Shown here one piece after another: positions 8,332-16,891 of a DNA stretch of 64,000 nt. The first letter of the stretch is position 1; each line of letters begins with the position of its first letter. The notes below the pieces were generated by a model that worked only from the letters and a program-made list of their open reading frames with translations, did not search any database and was not told the DNA's origin. The stretch covers positions 2,480,001 to 2,544,000 of the forward strand of contig NZ_QXMH01000001.1 in the NCBI RefSeq assembly GCF_003568665.1, read 5' to 3'. Source of the DNA: Chitinophaga alhagiae (lineage in GTDB: Bacteria; Bacteroidota; Bacteroidia; Chitinophagales; Chitinophagaceae). The position numbers and the translations under genes were made by a program.

Positions 8332-8339
8332 CAAAAGTA
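8332..8339 (-). promoter_or_regulatory. -7 element for the DoxX-like gene
   Basis: CAAAAGTA on the plus strand reads TACTTTTG on the minus strand and matches TAnnTTTG, 27 bases before the ATG at 8304. No clear -33 TTG. Confidence 0.45.
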
Positions 8340-8418
8340 GCGGAAAGCCCCATGTAGCATGCGCCCTGAACGAGACATTCTACAGGGGGGAATGCGACAT
8401 TTTGATGGAATGATTGTG

Positions 8419-8426
8419 TAATTTTG
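8419..8426 (+). promoter_or_regulatory. -7 element abutting the S4-domain gene start
   Basis: TAATTTTG matches TAnnTTTG and ends only 4 bases before the ATG at 8431, so transcription would begin at or next to the start codon (leaderless or nearly so). Confidence 0.45.
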
Positions 8427-8430
8427 CGCC

Positions 8431-8817
8431 ATGAGCGCAGAAAAACTCCGTCTTGACAAATACCTCTGGTCCATCCGCATCTTCAAAACCCGCACCCAGG
8501 CCGCCGCCGCATGCGAATCCGGTAAGGTGAAAATGAACGGAGCCGCCGTGAAAGCGGCCAGAACAGTGAATATCGGTGACCAGTACGAGGTAAAAACGGA
8601 AGCAAAACGCTGGAAGATAGAGGTGACCGGGCTGCTGGCCAACCGTTTGCAGTATTCGGAAGCCATCAAGCATTACCTGGACATTACGCCCGAAGAAGAC
8701 AAACAGTTCAACCAGCGTATAGCCAGCAGCTTCCATACCGGCAAGCGCCCCAGCAAAATTGGCCGCCCTACCAAAAAGGAGCGCCGGGACCTGGACGATT
8801 TTATGCAGGAAGATTAA
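8431..8817 (+). CDS. S4-domain RNA-binding protein (HslR/Hsp15-like)
   Basis: A 128-residue protein that begins directly with an S4 RNA-binding domain (LRLDKYLWSIRIFKTRTQAA, then SGKVKMNGAAVK). This matches the arrangement in Hsp15/HslR, which binds stalled 50S-nascent chain complexes. The C-terminal half is basic (TGKRPSKIGRPTKKERRDL), as usual for the family. The ATG cannot be moved downstream without losing the first helix of the S4 fold, so the start is well fixed. lysA follows after 39 bases. Confidence 0.9.
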   Translation: MSAEKLRLDKYLWSIRIFKTRTQAAAACESGKVKMNGAAVKAARTVNIGDQYEVKTEAKRWKIEVTGLLANRLQYSEAIKHYLDITPEEDKQFNQRIASSFHTGKRPSKIGRPTKKERRDLDDFMQED

Positions 8818-8856
8818 TATTCTTATTATTTTCGCACATTCAATTTATTCGATACA

Positions 8857-10083
8857 ATGGCTAAACAAAGCGATGTTCTCAGCGCCGATTTTCTGGTGAA
8901 AGTGGCGGAAGAGTTTGGTACCCCGGTATATGTGTACCATGCGGAAAAGATCAAGGTCCAGTACGAGAAGTTAAAGAACGCCTTCAGCAAGGCGGACGCC
9001 CGCTTTTTTTACGCCTGTAAGGCGCTCACCAACATCAACGTGCTGCGCTATATCAACTCCATCGGCTGCGGGCTGGACACCGTGTCTATCCAGGAAGTGC
9101 AGCTGGGCCTCAAAGCCGGCTTTGATCCGAAAAACATCATATTCACCCCCAATTGCGTAGACCTCGGCGAAATTGTGGCTGCCAAAGAGCTGGGCGTGAA
9201 CATCAACATAGACAATATTTCCATCCTGGAGCAGTTCGGCAACAGGTTCGGGGACAGCTATCCCATCTGCATCCGGCTGAACCCGCACATTATGGCCGGC
9301 GGCAACTTCAAGATATCTACCGGGCATGTAGACAGCAAGTTCGGCATTTCCATTCACCAGATGCGGCACATCGAGCGCATCGTGAAATCCACCAAACTCA
9401 GGGTAACCGGCCTGCACATGCATACCGGCTCGGAGATCAAGGATGTAGACGTGTTCCTGCGCGGGGTGGAGATCATGTTTGAAATGACGGAACACTTCCC
9501 TGACCTGGAATTTATTGACCTGGGCAGCGGCTTTAAAGTGGCCTACCAGCAGGGAGACCCCGAAACGGATATAGACCTGCTCGGCAAAAAACTGACCGAT
9601 GCCTTCAACGGCTTTGCCAAATCTTACAAACGCCCGCTGCAGCTCTGGTTTGAGCCGGGCAAGTTCCTCGTAAGCCAATGCGGCTACTTTGTGGTAAAGG
9701 CCAATGTGATCAAACAGACCACCGCTACGGTGTTTGTGGGCGTCAACTCGGGCTTCAACCACCTGATCCGCCCCATGTTCTACGATTCTTTCCATCTTAT
9801 CAAGAATATTTCCAATCCAAAAGGGATTGACCGCATCTACACGGTGGTGGGCAATATCTGCGAAACGGACACTTTCGGCTGGGACCGCAAGATCAATGAA
9901 GTGCGGGAGGGCGATTACCTGGTATTCTACAATGCCGGCGCCTATGGCTTTGAAATGTCCAGCAACTTCAACTCCCGCCTGAAACCGGCCGAAGTGCTGG
10001 TGAAAGACGGTAAAGCGCACCTCATCCGCCGGCGGGACACGCTGGATGACCTGCTTAAAAACCAGGTGGAAATACCTTTCTAG
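8857..10083 (+). CDS. lysA: Diaminopimelate decarboxylase
   Basis: PLP-dependent fold-III decarboxylase that converts meso-diaminopimelate to L-lysine, the last step of lysine synthesis. The PLP lysine is K55 in FFYACKALTN. The glycine-rich phosphate loop is DLGSGF, HMHTGSEI marks the substrate-side loop, EPGKFLV follows, and GNICETDTFG supplies the active-site cysteine of the partner subunit. AGAYGFEMSSNFN closes the barrel. The 408-residue length is typical. It is followed after one base by a DUF3267 gene. Confidence 0.96.
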   Translation: MAKQSDVLSADFLVKVAEEFGTPVYVYHAEKIKVQYEKLKNAFSKADARFFYACKALTNINVLRYINSIGCGLDTVSIQEVQLGLKAGFDPKNIIFTPNCVDLGEIVAAKELGVNINIDNISILEQFGNRFGDSYPICIRLNPHIMAGGNFKISTGHVDSKFGISIHQMRHIERIVKSTKLRVTGLHMHTGSEIKDVDVFLRGVEIMFEMTEHFPDLEFIDLGSGFKVAYQQGDPETDIDLLGKKLTDAFNGFAKSYKRPLQLWFEPGKFLVSQCGYFVVKANVIKQTTATVFVGVNSGFNHLIRPMFYDSFHLIKNISNPKGIDRIYTVVGNICETDTFGWDRKINEVREGDYLVFYNAGAYGFEMSSNFNSRLKPAEVLVKDGKAHLIRRRDTLDDLLKNQVEIPF

Positions 10084-10084
10084 C

Positions 10085-10732
10085 ATGATGGAGGGGCTGG
10101 TACGGACCATGAAGGAAAAGGGGTATGAGCCCCTGGCGCAGTACGGTTTCCGCGAACTGGTGATCCCCCTGCGCGAAGGTTTGCAGACCAGCAATATTTA
10201 CACCCTCCTGTTCTGGCTCTTCTTTTTCCTGGGCTGCGGCCTTGCCGGCCTGTTCGTAGGTTTTACCATCGGCTCCGGTGCCTTGCCCGTTGGCGCGCTC
10301 TGCGGCTGGTTGCTGCTGGGCATCCCCGCCACCTTTTTACTGGTGCCCCTGCATGAAATGCTGCACGGGCTGATGTTTCGCGGGTTTGGGGCCAAAGACG
10401 TGCGGTATGGCGTTATTTGGCGGTACCTGATGTTCTATGCCGTGGCCCACGCCTACGTGGTGAATTACCGGCAGTTCCGCTACATTGCCCTGGCCCCTTT
10501 TGTAGTGATCTCCCTGCTTTGCGCGGTTGTTTTCCCCTTTGTGCCGGTTGCCTGGCAGGCCCTGCTGATAGGGCTGTATTGTTTTCATACCCTCTGCTGC
10601 GCCGGAGATTTCGGGCTTTGCGCCTATTTTTACAAATACCGCCACCGTAACCCCGTGAGTTTCGATGATGCGGACAACGGCATTTCCTATTTTTATGCCC
10701 TCCCTGACCCGCCGCATACAGAAAACGCGTAA
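10085..10732 (+). CDS. DUF3267 family membrane protein (putative zincin)
   Basis: A 216-residue protein with about four or five transmembrane segments. An HExxH motif, HEMLH, lies at the membrane interface after the second helix, and the HGLMFRGFGAKDVRYG segment follows. This is the pattern of DUF3267, a family suspected of being membrane zinc proteases; no activity is established. The start is ATG 10085 (or the adjacent ATG 10088), one base after the lysA stop, so the two are translationally close and probably co-transcribed. The link to lysine synthesis is unclear. Confidence 0.8.
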   Translation: MMEGLVRTMKEKGYEPLAQYGFRELVIPLREGLQTSNIYTLLFWLFFFLGCGLAGLFVGFTIGSGALPVGALCGWLLLGIPATFLLVPLHEMLHGLMFRGFGAKDVRYGVIWRYLMFYAVAHAYVVNYRQFRYIALAPFVVISLLCAVVFPFVPVAWQALLIGLYCFHTLCCAGDFGLCAYFYKYRHRNPVSFDDADNGISYFYALPDPPHTENA

Positions 10733-10737
10733 CTTTG
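10730..10737 (+). promoter_or_regulatory. -7 element overlapping the DUF3267 stop codon
   Basis: TAACTTTG matches TAnnTTTG exactly, and its first three bases are the stop codon of the DUF3267 gene. It would give the GAF-domain gene a leader of about 70 bases. No obvious -33 TTG. Confidence 0.45.
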
Positions 10738-10811
10738 CAGAAACTCCCCTGACCACGCCGTTATCCTGCACACTGTCTCCTGTTCGCTGATGATCTTTTT
10801 ATGACTTTATT

Positions 10812-13166
10812 ATGAAGATACTCACTGCACACCCGCGTTTGTTCAAAGATGATGAGTTGATAGACAGCCATATATCTTTTGTGCCTTTCATCCGGTTTAT
10901 GAAGGAAAAGGCGGAACATGCGGAAGGCGCCCGGGCGGCGTACTTCCGGGAAATTGTGCGCCATTTTGAAAGTAATCCCGCCCTGCAGCAGCCGCTCCGG
11001 GAGGATGTAGACCTGGCAGACTACCAGGAGTACCTGGACCTGCTGACCGCTACCGTATTTCCCCTGACAATGGACGAAAAGCGGGATATTTTCGGCATTG
11101 GCGTACCCTACCGCTTCTCCATATTCTACTACTCCGAGCGCTTCCGGCAAATATTCGCGGAAGAAGGCGGAGAACTGAAAGCCGTGCCCAAGGGCATTTC
11201 TGAAGAAAAGGTGAAGAACGACAAGCTGATATGGATGTATAAGCTCATCCTGGAACGGCTGTATGACCTGCCCATCAATTATGACGCGGAGATCATCCAC
11301 AACATCATTCACCCGGAAACGGGCCTGCACAAATACATCAAGCTCAACATAGACCCGCGTTTTGTAGACGTGAAGGTGAAAGGCACCCTGCCGGTGCTGG
11401 ATTGCGGCAATATTTGCGCCGGAGATTTCAAGCTGCAGAACATTGATGACCTGAAACGCCTGCTGCCGCTGGAGAATTTTGCGCTGGAAGGCTTTGTGAT
11501 CTGGACCATCCAGGACGTGACGAAAGACAGGGTAGTGGCCGGCATGAAGAACCTGGTGCTGAACATCCGGAAAGATAATGAGCTGAAAACCTACGCCCAG
11601 GCCCGGGAATACCTGAAAACGCTCGCCGGCCGGGCAGACATGAGCGTACACCTCACGCCCTTCCTGAAAGTGAACAACAAGAGCGTGATGGAAAATGTGT
11701 ACGTGTCTCAAAGCATTATCTTTTCCAGCACCCGGAATGACGCGGAGCGCATCACCATTCATGAGCAATTGCTGGAGCACCTGGCAAAGAACCCCCAGCC
11801 GCTGGTCATCCCGGAGGTGAGCCGGCAAACCGTATCGCTGTACCCCTTCCTGAAATACCTGCCGCTGCATGGCGTTAAAAGTTTCATCCTTTTGCCCATT
11901 GTGCATGAAAAGAACCTGCTGGGCATGCTGGAGCTGGCCGCTACGGCCGGGGAACCGCTGGACTGGGAAATTATGGCCCACCTGCAACCCAGCTACGCCG
12001 TAGGCTCGCTGCTGCTGCGCCGCAGTATGGAACTGGCCAATGAAAGGATCAATGAAGTGATCATGGAACAGTTCACCGCCCTGCAGCCCGCCGTGGAATG
12101 GAAGTTTACAGACGCCGCCTGGGAGTACCTGCACGCCCCGAAAGAAGACAAAAAGGCCATTAACAACATACAGTTTGAAGATGTGTACCCGCTGTACGGC
12201 GCGGTAGACATCCGCAATTCTTCCGTAGAAAGAGGCTCCGCCATCCGGAACGACCTGCAGGAGCAATTGCTGCTGATACAGGATACCTTCCGGCAGGTCA
12301 ACGGCGGCCTGCACCTCCCCCTGCTGGAAGAGCTGCAATACAAGAACAACCGCATGCTGAACAACATGCGCGAAACCCTGTTTGCCGAAGATGAAGTGCG
12401 TATCAACGATTTTTTGGACCAGGAGATAGCCCCCACTTTCCGCCACCTTTACGAAAGCGAGGAAAACCTCAAGCCGGTGCTGAACGAGTACTTTGCCAAA
12501 ATAGACAAGGGCAGCGGGCACATTTTCCATCACCGCCGGGAGTACGAAGAAAGCCTGCAGGAGATCAATACGGCCATTAACCGCTACCTTGACAAAGAGA
12601 AGGATGAGCTGCAGCGGTCTTTTCCCTGCTATTTTGAAAAATACAGAACGGACGGCGTGGAGTACAATATCTACATTGGCCAGTCTATGGCGCCGGAGAA
12701 GAAGTTTGATATGATCTACCTGCGCAACCTGCGCCTGTGGCAGCTTTCATCCATGGCCCATATTTCCCGCATTACGCACGCGCTGGAGCCGAAATTGCGC
12801 ATACCGCTGCAAACCACGCAGCTGGTGCTGGCGCACAGCAACCCCATTACCATCAGCTTCCGGAAAGATGAGAGGCGTTTTGATGTGGAAGGGGCTTACA
12901 ACATCCGCTACGAGATCATGAAAAAACGTATAGACAAGGTGCGGGTGCGCGGTACCAACGAAAGGCTGACCCAGCCGGGCAAAATAGCCATTGTATATGC
13001 CTACGTGCGGGAAGCGGACGAATACAGGAAATACATTGAGTTCCTCCAGAATAAGAACATCCTTACCTCCGAGCTGGAAATGCTTGACCTGGAAGAGGTA
13101 CAAGGCATCAGCGGCCTGCGTGCCCTGCGGGTAACCGTGAATATGGAGGGGCTGGTGAAAGCGTAA
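10812..13166 (+). CDS. Large GAF-domain protein of unknown function
   Basis: A cytosolic 784-residue protein with no signal peptide or membrane helices. The only fold I can suggest is a GAF-like sensor at about residues 295-410 (VYVSQSIIFSS, FLKYLPLHGVKSFILLPIVHEKNLLGMLEL). The rest is mostly charged and helical, with no kinase, cyclase or HTH motif. Proteins of this size and make-up are annotated in Bacteroidota simply as GAF domain-containing. It stands alone with its own candidate promoter and a terminator. No function is claimed. Confidence 0.8.
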   Translation: MKILTAHPRLFKDDELIDSHISFVPFIRFMKEKAEHAEGARAAYFREIVRHFESNPALQQPLREDVDLADYQEYLDLLTATVFPLTMDEKRDIFGIGVPYRFSIFYYSERFRQIFAEEGGELKAVPKGISEEKVKNDKLIWMYKLILERLYDLPINYDAEIIHNIIHPETGLHKYIKLNIDPRFVDVKVKGTLPVLDCGNICAGDFKLQNIDDLKRLLPLENFALEGFVIWTIQDVTKDRVVAGMKNLVLNIRKDNELKTYAQAREYLKTLAGRADMSVHLTPFLKVNNKSVMENVYVSQSIIFSSTRNDAERITIHEQLLEHLAKNPQPLVIPEVSRQTVSLYPFLKYLPLHGVKSFILLPIVHEKNLLGMLELAATAGEPLDWEIMAHLQPSYAVGSLLLRRSMELANERINEVIMEQFTALQPAVEWKFTDAAWEYLHAPKEDKKAINNIQFEDVYPLYGAVDIRNSSVERGSAIRNDLQEQLLLIQDTFRQVNGGLHLPLLEELQYKNNRMLNNMRETLFAEDEVRINDFLDQEIAPTFRHLYESEENLKPVLNEYFAKIDKGSGHIFHHRREYEESLQEINTAINRYLDKEKDELQRSFPCYFEKYRTDGVEYNIYIGQSMAPEKKFDMIYLRNLRLWQLSSMAHISRITHALEPKLRIPLQTTQLVLAHSNPITISFRKDERRFDVEGAYNIRYEIMKKRIDKVRVRGTNERLTQPGKIAIVYAYVREADEYRKYIEFLQNKNILTSELEMLDLEEVQGISGLRALRVTVNMEGLVKA

Positions 13167-13187
13167 AAAAAGGAAGCTTGATATACA

Positions 13188-13226
13188 GGGGCTGGCCTGA
13201 AATTAATGGGCGGCCCCTATTTTATT
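13188..13226. terminator. Hairpin terminator between convergent genes
   Basis: GGGGCTGGCC (13188-13197) pairs with the arm at 13208-13217 (one mismatch, one G-T), then TATTTTATTT. The loop and flanks resemble the hairpin at 7731-7766. It lies between the GAF gene and the minus-strand phosphoesterase. Confidence 0.65.
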
Positions 13227-13259
13227 TGGCGCCAGCTGGCGCCGGAAGGGAACAGCGGC

Positions 13260-16200
13260 CTAGAACTTGAACCCGAACGTTACATACGGCAAGGTACCTT
13301 CCCGGGAATGCCCCAGGGTAGCGGTCACAATGAACATGTTAACAGGCGAGAGGTATAACCCGCCGCCAAACCCGTTGTGCCATTGGCCGGAGGTCTCTTC
13401 TTTCACCCACACGCGCCCCACATCGTTAAAGGCAATGAGGCCCACGGAGCCGGGGAGGATGTAGGAGGTAAAGTCGAACAGCTTGATGCGCAGCTCCAGG
13501 TTGTTGTACAGCATGCTGGTGCCGGTGAAGCGGTTGTTCCTGAAACCTCTCAGGTTGGTGGAGCCGCCCAGCGAAAGCGCCTGGAAAAATTCCGGCTTGC
13601 CCCAGGTAACGCCGCCGCCTACACGTACTACAAATACCACGTTGGGCGGCAAGCCGGTGGAGGCGTAAATGCTCATGTCTGACCGCAGTTGCGCATAGTT
13701 GTTGCTGGTAGCGTTCAGCCCCTTGTTGCCCTGCAGGGTGGTGGTCCACAGCAGGCCGCGGGTGGCCACCAGGTCATTGTCTCGCGTATCGAAGTTAACG
13801 CCCAGGCGCAGCCCCGCATGGTATTTATTGGCAAACAGGTGGGCGGAATCCAGTTTATTGTCTGTATAGTTGGTGAGGAAGCGGCCGGCGTTGTGCTCCG
13901 GTTCCAGCGCTACTGCTGTGATAGAAGGCGTAACGGTAGCGCTGATGTTGGGGGAAAAATTGTTGCGGAGAGACACCTCTCCCATATAGATGTTGAAGCG
14001 GGCGCGGTAATAGCGTATGGCCGGGTCTGTCAGCTCCTTGTTGTATGCCGTTTCATTCCCGAACCCGAAGAAGTTGGCCGTATTGTGCGGCGCGCGTATC
14101 AGCGCGCCCAATATCAGGTCTGCCTTGCCGATCACGTCGTTGAACTGGCCCTGGTATTTGAACTGGTAGGCTTCTGTGGCCACGGCGTGCATGCCGGAAA
14201 AAGTGTGTTTTACGGCAAAGGAATCTTTGCGGAACCCGTGCCCTTTGTACTCCAGGCCAAGGCCCAGCAGTATACCGTCGTCAAGGTTATAGCCGCCCGC
14301 AATGCGCGGCATCAGCGTGTTGTACTGAAACGCGCGGCGGTTGTAGTGTATCACGGCGGGGTCTGAAGAAAGGCGCAGGCGCTCGTTGCGGTTTACGGCA
14401 AAGCTGTCTTTTCCCCTGGCCAGGTCATAGATCAGGATGCGTTTGCCCCCGGTGCTGCCGCTGCTGTCTATATACGTGTCTTTTTCCCGCCCGCCTATGA
14501 TGCGGATGCGGATAGGGCTTTTCTCACTGCCGCGTACAATGAACCGGTCTTCCCCGCCAAGGCCATACAACGCTACTTCTTTGGTATGCGCGGGGTTGAA
14601 GGTGCGGTTGTAGAGCGTTTGTTCCAGTTCGCCCTTTTTGCTGATCTTTTCAGCCGTAATGTTCACAAACCCGTCAGGCTGGCGGGTGACGGTGAACTGC
14701 TCGTTCTTGACGGAACCGGTAATATCTACTCCCCTGGCCAGCGCGCGGTAATACTTCATGGCCTCTTTTTGCAGGATGTCCCGGCGGGCTTTCAGGGTGG
14801 AGATCATCATGCTGTCTACCTGCCGGCGGATAGCAGGCTGCAGCTGGCCCACGGCGGTTGCAATGAGGCTGTCTGTCATGATGGCCGCAAAGTTGCGGGA
14901 CATGCGCTGCCAGGTAGTGTCTTCCAGGTTGTTGAGCATATTGCGGTCCAGAAAGCGCGGGTTGAAGTTCCAGGCGGCAACGTCCGGTATCTTTTTGCGG
15001 AAGCCCTGTACCGCGGGCAATATGTAACGGGCGTCCGCAATGCGGGGAATAACGCCCTGGTTCACAAAAAAGGCCTGGTCCCGGTCACGGGGAATGGGGT
15101 AGAACTCTTTGGCCTTTTTATCTTTTTCCGCATACCATCTCCACTGGTCTTCGTGCCGGTCCCAGTCCGCAATAAAGATGTCCAGCAGGCGGGCCTGCAA
15201 AAAGGCACGCTGGTTAACGCTGTTGTCGTTATCAGTGGCCAGCTCTTCCAGCACTTTCAGGGTATTATAGGTTTTAGGGGCCGTAACGGGCTCCCGTTCT
15301 TCAAACAGGTACACGCCGTTGGCAAAGTCTTTCCGGTAAATATTAAGGGCCGTATCGTTGGCCACATATACAAAGCGGGGGTTGGTATGCGGTACGCCGG
15401 CCGCCTCGGCCAGCGGCGATATCACCAGCGGGGCGTAAGGGTTGGAGGCGGATATCTGGTCTTGTACCACCTGGCGGGCAAAGGTTTCGCGCAACGGTTC
15501 CGGGATAGCGCTGAGCGGGTCTTTCTTCAGGGAGCGCAGCACCCATTCCCGGCCGGCGGGGTCTTCCAGCCGCAGGCTGCGGGTTTGCTGGCCGCCGCCG
15601 CGTTTGAGTATCTTCAGGCTATCAAAGCGCATTACAGGAAAGGTAAGCGGCGTGGCCCATACGGAGCGGTAGTTGTTGCCCAGCATCAGGCGGTGAAAGC
15701 CGTTGGCATGGATGTACTGGGAGTCTGCCGCCACGGTCACGCTTTCCGGCAGCGGCGCGGCGGCAATGGCCTCCTCATGCCGGCGGTAGGCCGCCACGTC
15801 AAGCAGCAGGCTGGAGTACAGGGGCGTGGCATCCTGATCGCCATAAAACCTGGCGTATACCTTCCCGTTGTGCAGCACCTCCAATACCGTATACCCGTTG
15901 AGGTTAGTAGCGTAGAGAGAGTGCTTTCCTTTTTTAACCTGGTTCTCCTTGGCGCCTGCGCCGCTCACAATAAAGTGGCGGTTGCCTTCGCGGATCAGCT
16001 GCAGGGTATGGTCGTGGCCGGAAACAAAAACGGCCGGCGCGTCTGCCGGTATGGCTTCTTCAATGCCCCTGATCATGCGGCGGTAGAGCGGGTGGGGCAG
16101 GTCTTCCCGCGTGCCGAACACGCCCCGTACCAGCGGGTACACAGAGCCTAATACCGGCAGGGGCAGGTACAGCCAGCGTTTGGCATCCGTTAGCGGGAAA

Positions 16201-16889
16201 AGGTGCTGTTTGATGGTATAGTAGCCGCCATGCGGGCCGTGGCTGCGCAGCGGGTGATGGCCTGCAAAAACCAGCAGTTTGCCGGGGTTGCGGGCCGCAA
16301 TATCTGCAATGGCGGTCAGCACCTCATCTTCCGTTTTACAGTCGCAGCCGGATTCTATGCCCGGCTTTTTACCCGGGTACAGCCACCACTCCGTGTCCAT
16401 CACGATCAGCATCACGTTATCCCCGAGGGGCACGGCTTCCGGGCCGGGACAGCCTTCTTTGGGCAGGAACAGGATGTTGGGCTGCAGCATGGAGTCTACA
16501 TACAGCTGCTGCTGCACAATGCTGCGCCAGCCATAGGGGCGGTGCTTTGACCAGTCGTGGTTGCCCGGTACAAAAATGCCCTGCGCCGCTGTGCCTTTCA
16601 CCAGGGAGGCCTGGTAGTCCAGTATCTGCTCTTTTTCCCGGCGGTTGGCGGCAGCGGGGTCAGGCAGGCCCAGGGGGTACACGTTATCTCCCAGGAACAG
16701 CACGGTGTTGTTGCCCTGCTGCAGGTTGATGTTCCGCTTTACTGCGTCTACCACGGGTATTTTGCCGTTGTGCATTTCCCCCGCGTCGCCGATGAGGATG
16801 ATGCGTTGCTGTACGCTGTCTGACTGGGCATAAGCGCCTGCCGCCAGTAGCAGTGATATGGTGAGCAATACGCGGAACTTGTTGTGCAT
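13260..16889 (-). CDS. Metallophosphoesterase fused to an outer-membrane beta-barrel, with a kinase-like middle region
   Basis: A 1209-residue secreted protein with a signal peptide (MHNKFRVLLTISLLLAAGAY). Residues about 25-350 form a calcineurin-type phosphoesterase: ILIGDAGE near 31, FLGDNVYP near 66, PGNHDWSKH near 108, FAGHHPLRSHG near 210 and VSGHDHT near 291. Residues about 860-1209 look like an OMP85/TamA-type barrel (alternating strands, LRGFRNNRF, final residue Phe). Between them, K455/K456 in VLRSLKKD, D577 in ADWDRHEDQW and D602/D604 in PIPRDRDQA recall the Lys, catalytic Asp and metal Asp of CotH/HipA-like kinases; that part is my inference. The phosphoesterase would face the periplasm or the cell surface. 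A lipoprotein gene lies 2 bases upstream in the same operon. Confidence 0.88.
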   Translation of the reverse strand: MHNKFRVLLTISLLLAAGAYAQSDSVQQRIILIGDAGEMHNGKIPVVDAVKRNINLQQGNNTVLFLGDNVYPLGLPDPAAANRREKEQILDYQASLVKGTAAQGIFVPGNHDWSKHRPYGWRSIVQQQLYVDSMLQPNILFLPKEGCPGPEAVPLGDNVMLIVMDTEWWLYPGKKPGIESGCDCKTEDEVLTAIADIAARNPGKLLVFAGHHPLRSHGPHGGYYTIKQHLFPLTDAKRWLYLPLPVLGSVYPLVRGVFGTREDLPHPLYRRMIRGIEEAIPADAPAVFVSGHDHTLQLIREGNRHFIVSGAGAKENQVKKGKHSLYATNLNGYTVLEVLHNGKVYARFYGDQDATPLYSSLLLDVAAYRRHEEAIAAAPLPESVTVAADSQYIHANGFHRLMLGNNYRSVWATPLTFPVMRFDSLKILKRGGGQQTRSLRLEDPAGREWVLRSLKKDPLSAIPEPLRETFARQVVQDQISASNPYAPLVISPLAEAAGVPHTNPRFVYVANDTALNIYRKDFANGVYLFEEREPVTAPKTYNTLKVLEELATDNDNSVNQRAFLQARLLDIFIADWDRHEDQWRWYAEKDKKAKEFYPIPRDRDQAFFVNQGVIPRIADARYILPAVQGFRKKIPDVAAWNFNPRFLDRNMLNNLEDTTWQRMSRNFAAIMTDSLIATAVGQLQPAIRRQVDSMMISTLKARRDILQKEAMKYYRALARGVDITGSVKNEQFTVTRQPDGFVNITAEKISKKGELEQTLYNRTFNPAHTKEVALYGLGGEDRFIVRGSEKSPIRIRIIGGREKDTYIDSSGSTGGKRILIYDLARGKDSFAVNRNERLRLSSDPAVIHYNRRAFQYNTLMPRIAGGYNLDDGILLGLGLEYKGHGFRKDSFAVKHTFSGMHAVATEAYQFKYQGQFNDVIGKADLILGALIRAPHNTANFFGFGNETAYNKELTDPAIRYYRARFNIYMGEVSLRNNFSPNISATVTPSITAVALEPEHNAGRFLTNYTDNKLDSAHLFANKYHAGLRLGVNFDTRDNDLVATRGLLWTTTLQGNKGLNATSNNYAQLRSDMSIYASTGLPPNVVFVVRVGGGVTWGKPEFFQALSLGGSTNLRGFRNNRFTGTSMLYNNLELRIKLFDFTSYILPGSVGLIAFNDVGRVWVKEETSGQWHNGFGGGLYLSPVNMFIVTATLGHSREGTLPYVTFGFKF

Positions 16890-16891
16890 AA

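Noticed and set aside
7771..8340. Open frame of 189 codons on the plus strand
   Set aside because: Opposite strand of the DoxX-like membrane protein gene, which has a clear hydrophobic pattern, a promoter element and family match.
10761..12533. Long open frame (590 codons) on the minus strand
   Set aside because: Antisense shadow of the GAF-domain gene; composition rich in His, Gln, Val and Phe, no recognisable domain, no promoter.
14586..16151. Long open frame (521 codons) on the plus strand
   Set aside because: It is antisense to the phosphoesterase-barrel gene, has low-complexity His/Gln/Val/Ala-rich composition typical of an opposite-strand shadow in GC-rich DNA, and shows no family motif.
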